A stretch of 7,955 nucleotides of DNA from an uncultured bacterium (GTDB lineage Bacteria > Bdellovibrionota_C > UBA2361 > CAKMMH01): NCBI GenBank assembly GCA_927798255.1, contig CAKMMH010000077.1, positions 1 to 7,955 on the forward strand, in the 5' to 3' direction. The position numbers were made by a program, and so were the translations under genes. The notes under the pieces are model-generated. The model saw only the letters and a program-made list of their open reading frames with translations, did no database searches and was not told the DNA's origin. Positions 6,313 through 7,955 of this stretch are shown piece by piece (positions within the stretch are counted from its first letter, which is position 1; every line of letters begins with the position of its first letter).

Positions 6313-7578
6313 TTAATCTGATATTTTAATTAAATGATAACTTTTCTTTCCAGACCTTAAAATTACAATATTATTAAACTGCAATTTAATATCACTTAAT
6401 TTACTATCAGGACTTCCTAGCTTTTGATTGTTGATATATGCACCACCATTTTGAATAAGTCTTTTTATTTCACCCTTTGATGAGGCCATATGAGTTTTCA
6501 CAAAAAGGTCAGAAGCCGTGCTACTTTTAACTTCCTCACTATTCATGCTTGATGAAGGTACATCTGAAAAAATATCTATAAGACTTTTTTCATCAAGTCC
6601 TTCAATGCTACCTCCAAAAAGCACATTTGATGCTTTTATAGCAAGCTCGGTTTGAGCCTCACCATGAACAATTGTTGTAACTTCTTTTGCTAAAACTTTT
6701 TGAGCTTCTCTTTTTTCAGGATTTTCTTTAACAGTAACTTCAAGAGCTTCAATTTCTTCTTTTGATAAAAAAGTAAGAGCTTTTAAAAGTTTAATAACAA
6801 TATCGTCTTGAGTGTTTAAAAGCCATTGATAAAACTTATAAGGCGAAAGGTAATTTTCATCAAGCCAAACTACAAAACCGCCTTCACTTTTTCCAAGTTT
6901 TTTACCTTCAGCATCTGTTAAAAGCGGAGTTGTAAGTGCGTGAACGCTTTTTCCGTGTTTTCTTCTAATAAGCTCAACACCTGATGTTATATTTCCCCAT
7001 TGATCTGAACCACCTATTTGAATAACACAATTTTTCTTTTCAAATAAATAACAGTAATCATAAGCTTGAATCAGCATATATGAAAATTCGGCATAAGAAA
7101 TACCAATTGTTTCTAGACGCTTTTTTACAGTATCTTTTGCAGTCATATAACCAACTGAAAAGTGTTTACCAACATCTCTTAAAAATTCAAGAAAATTAAT
7201 ACTTTTAAACCAATCATAGTTATTTACGAAGTCAACTTTAACACCAAGCCTTTCATATATTTCTGTTAATTTTCTTTTTTGACTATTTACATTAAACTTA
7301 ACTTGTTCCATTGATTGAAGAACACGTTCTGCTTGTGCTTTTGGATCCCCTATTGCACCTGTTGCCCCACCGTAAAGTCCTATAACATTAAATCCATAAC
7401 TTGCAAATCTTGCTAAATTTAAAACAGCTACTAAGTTACCAATTTGTAAACTTGGTGCCGATGGGTCAAAACCACCATAAACAGCTGAACCTTTAGGAAG
7501 TTTTAATATTTCTTCTTCACTAGTTATGTCATTTAAAAGTCCACGCCATTTAAGGTCTTCTATAATATTATCAAACAT
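6313..7578 (-). CDS. tyrS: Tyrosyl-tRNA synthetase with non-canonical HIGH motif
   Basis: 421 residues, usual bacterial length. Class I enzyme attaching tyrosine to tRNA-Tyr. Seen: Y34-GGFDPSAPSLQIGN (34-48), GGATGAIGDP (70-79), tyrosine-pocket segment SYMLIQAYD (166-174), GGSDQWGNITSG (189-200), a KMSKS-type loop KLGKS (227-231), and a C-terminal S4 RNA-binding domain (about 353-418). Numbering of the first motif coincides with Bacillus stearothermophilus TyrRS, where T40, H45 and H48 contact ATP; here these are S40, Q45 and N48. N at position 48 is tolerated in the family. Q at 45 is unusual in my experience. All other active-site blocks are intact, so I expect an active enzyme. GAGG five nt before the ATG is a good ribosome site. 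It is the first gene of the likely tyrS-asnS operon and divergent from the gene at 7762. Confidence 0.96.
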   Translation of the reverse strand: MFDNIIEDLKWRGLLNDITSEEEILKLPKGSAVYGGFDPSAPSLQIGNLVAVLNLARFASYGFNVIGLYGGATGAIGDPKAQAERVLQSMEQVKFNVNSQKRKLTEIYERLGVKVDFVNNYDWFKSINFLEFLRDVGKHFSVGYMTAKDTVKKRLETIGISYAEFSYMLIQAYDYCYLFEKKNCVIQIGGSDQWGNITSGVELIRRKHGKSVHALTTPLLTDAEGKKLGKSEGGFVVWLDENYLSPYKFYQWLLNTQDDIVIKLLKALTFLSKEEIEALEVTVKENPEKREAQKVLAKEVTTIVHGEAQTELAIKASNVLFGGSIEGLDEKSLIDIFSDVPSSSMNSEEVKSSTASDLFVKTHMASSKGEIKRLIQNGGAYINNQKLGSPDSKLSDIKLQFNNIVILRSGKKSYHLIKISD

Positions 7579-7624
7579 TATTACCTCTACAATGAATTCT
7601 TATCTAAAATATACACTTAAATAG

Positions 7625-7630
7625 ATTATC
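7625..7630 (-). promoter_or_regulatory. Possible -10 box for tyrS
   Basis: Minus-strand GATAAT (within TATGATAAT) lies about 47 nt before the tyrS ATG. No good -35 hexamer is found at 16-18 nt upstream, so this is a weak call resting on position and one mismatch to TATAAT. The divergent gap 7579-7761 otherwise holds only the plus-strand promoter and repeats described separately. Confidence 0.3.
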
Positions 7631-7668
7631 ATAATTAGCCTTTAAAAGCATTAAAAATAATAAATAAA

Positions 7669-7696
7669 TTGAAAAATTATATATTTTTTATACAAT
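7669..7696 (+). promoter_or_regulatory. Probable sigma70-type promoter of the right-edge gene
   Basis: TTGAAA (7669-7674) and TACAAT (7691-7696) are separated by 16 nt, each one or two mismatches from consensus. Transcription would begin near 7703 and give a leader of about 60 nt containing the three GGAGTAACA copies. Confidence 0.55.
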
Positions 7697-7714
7697 GTAT
7701 CTTTTAGAAATGTT

Positions 7715-7761
7715 AAATTTTAGGGAGTAACAAATTTTAGGGAGTAACAAGCGGAGTAACA
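7715..7761 (+). repeat. Tandem repeat carrying three Shine-Dalgarno-like motifs
   Basis: AAATTTTAGGGAGTAAC occurs twice in perfect tandem (7715-7731 and 7732-7748). The nonamer GGAGTAACA occurs three times: 7724-7732, 7741-7749 and 7753-7761. The last copy places GGAG 5 nt before the ATG at 7762 and is the working ribosome site. The other two lie 12 and 29 nt further upstream. Slipped-strand duplication of a ribosome-binding segment is the simplest origin. Confidence 0.85.
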
Positions 7762-7955
7762 ATGAAACTTGAATATTCATCAATTGCATTAAAAGGAAAT
7801 GATTATAAAGAAAAGATTAAAGAAGCTAGGGCTTTTTGCGAGAAAAACGAAGTCGAATTTGGAATTCAAATGCACAATACGGCAAATCTTGATGAGGTTG
7901 AATTATTATCAAAAGAAAATGTACCTTTAAGTTTTCATGCACCAATTGGTGGAAA
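7762..7955 (+). CDS. Start of a possible sugar isomerase/AP-endonuclease-like TIM-barrel protein (3' end cut off)
   Basis: 64 codons and two bases are visible before the right edge, open throughout. Start MKLEYSSIALK, then an amphipathic helix (DYKEKIKEARAFCEKNEV), a strand EFGIQMH, a second helix, and VPLSFHAPIGG (54-64). A beta-alpha-beta order ending in a 'xSxHAP' strand is typical of the xylose isomerase-like/AP endonuclease family 2 barrel, whose members isomerise sugars or cleave abasic DNA with metal ions. With only the first quarter in view this is a tentative fold assignment and gives no substrate. The ATG has an excellent GGAG site 5 nt upstream. It is divergent from tyrS. Confidence 0.6.
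   Translation, partial: MKLEYSSIALKGNDYKEKIKEARAFCEKNEVEFGIQMHNTANLDEVELLSKENVPLSFHAPIGG

Overview
This is a strongly AT-rich bacterial window. Stop codons in view are mostly TAA, and TGG encodes Trp. The gene content is mostly housekeeping: a DksA/TraR-type zinc-finger regulator, SecG, tRNA-Leu, and asparaginyl- and tyrosyl-tRNA synthetases. It also has a DUF1836 protein, an RNase II/R-like protein and a GDP-deoxysugar reductase. Low GC, compact spacing and this mixture would suit a host-associated lineage such as the gut Vampirovibrionia/Gastranaerophilales ('Melainabacteria') or another AT-rich candidate group. That assignment is inference; no taxonomic marker here settles it.

Layout. Left block: a partial DksA/TraR-like gene (minus strand, running off the left edge) diverges from a plus-strand pair, a DUF1836 protein followed 20 nt later by a 599-residue RNB-domain protein. 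The RNB protein has lost or changed residues of the canonical exoribonuclease active site. Its N-terminus looks more like a PSP1 C-terminal module than the usual cold-shock domains. Middle: the RNB gene converges on a minus-strand GDP-4-dehydro-6-deoxymannose reductase-like gene. Between them lies a roughly 180-base, GC-rich, hairpin-rich island, very different in base composition from everything around it.

Right block, all on the minus strand and read right to left: tyrS, asnS (34-nt gap, probable operon), a strong intrinsic terminator, secG (GTG start, long hydrophilic tail), a second terminator-like hairpin, tRNA-Leu(GAG), and the reductase gene starting 25 nt after the tRNA. At the far right a divergent plus-strand gene begins with a good promoter and a triplicated Shine-Dalgarno motif. 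Its visible 64 codons look like the start of a sugar-isomerase/AP-endonuclease-type TIM barrel.

How they fit together. The tRNA gene and two aminoacyl-tRNA synthetases serve translation, SecG serves protein export, and the DksA-like protein probably tunes RNA polymerase. The DUF1836/RNB pair is the least understood unit. The points most worth a second look are its altered active site and possible new domain fusion, the hairpin island, the TyrRS with QIGN in place of HIGH, and the repeated ribosome-binding motif.
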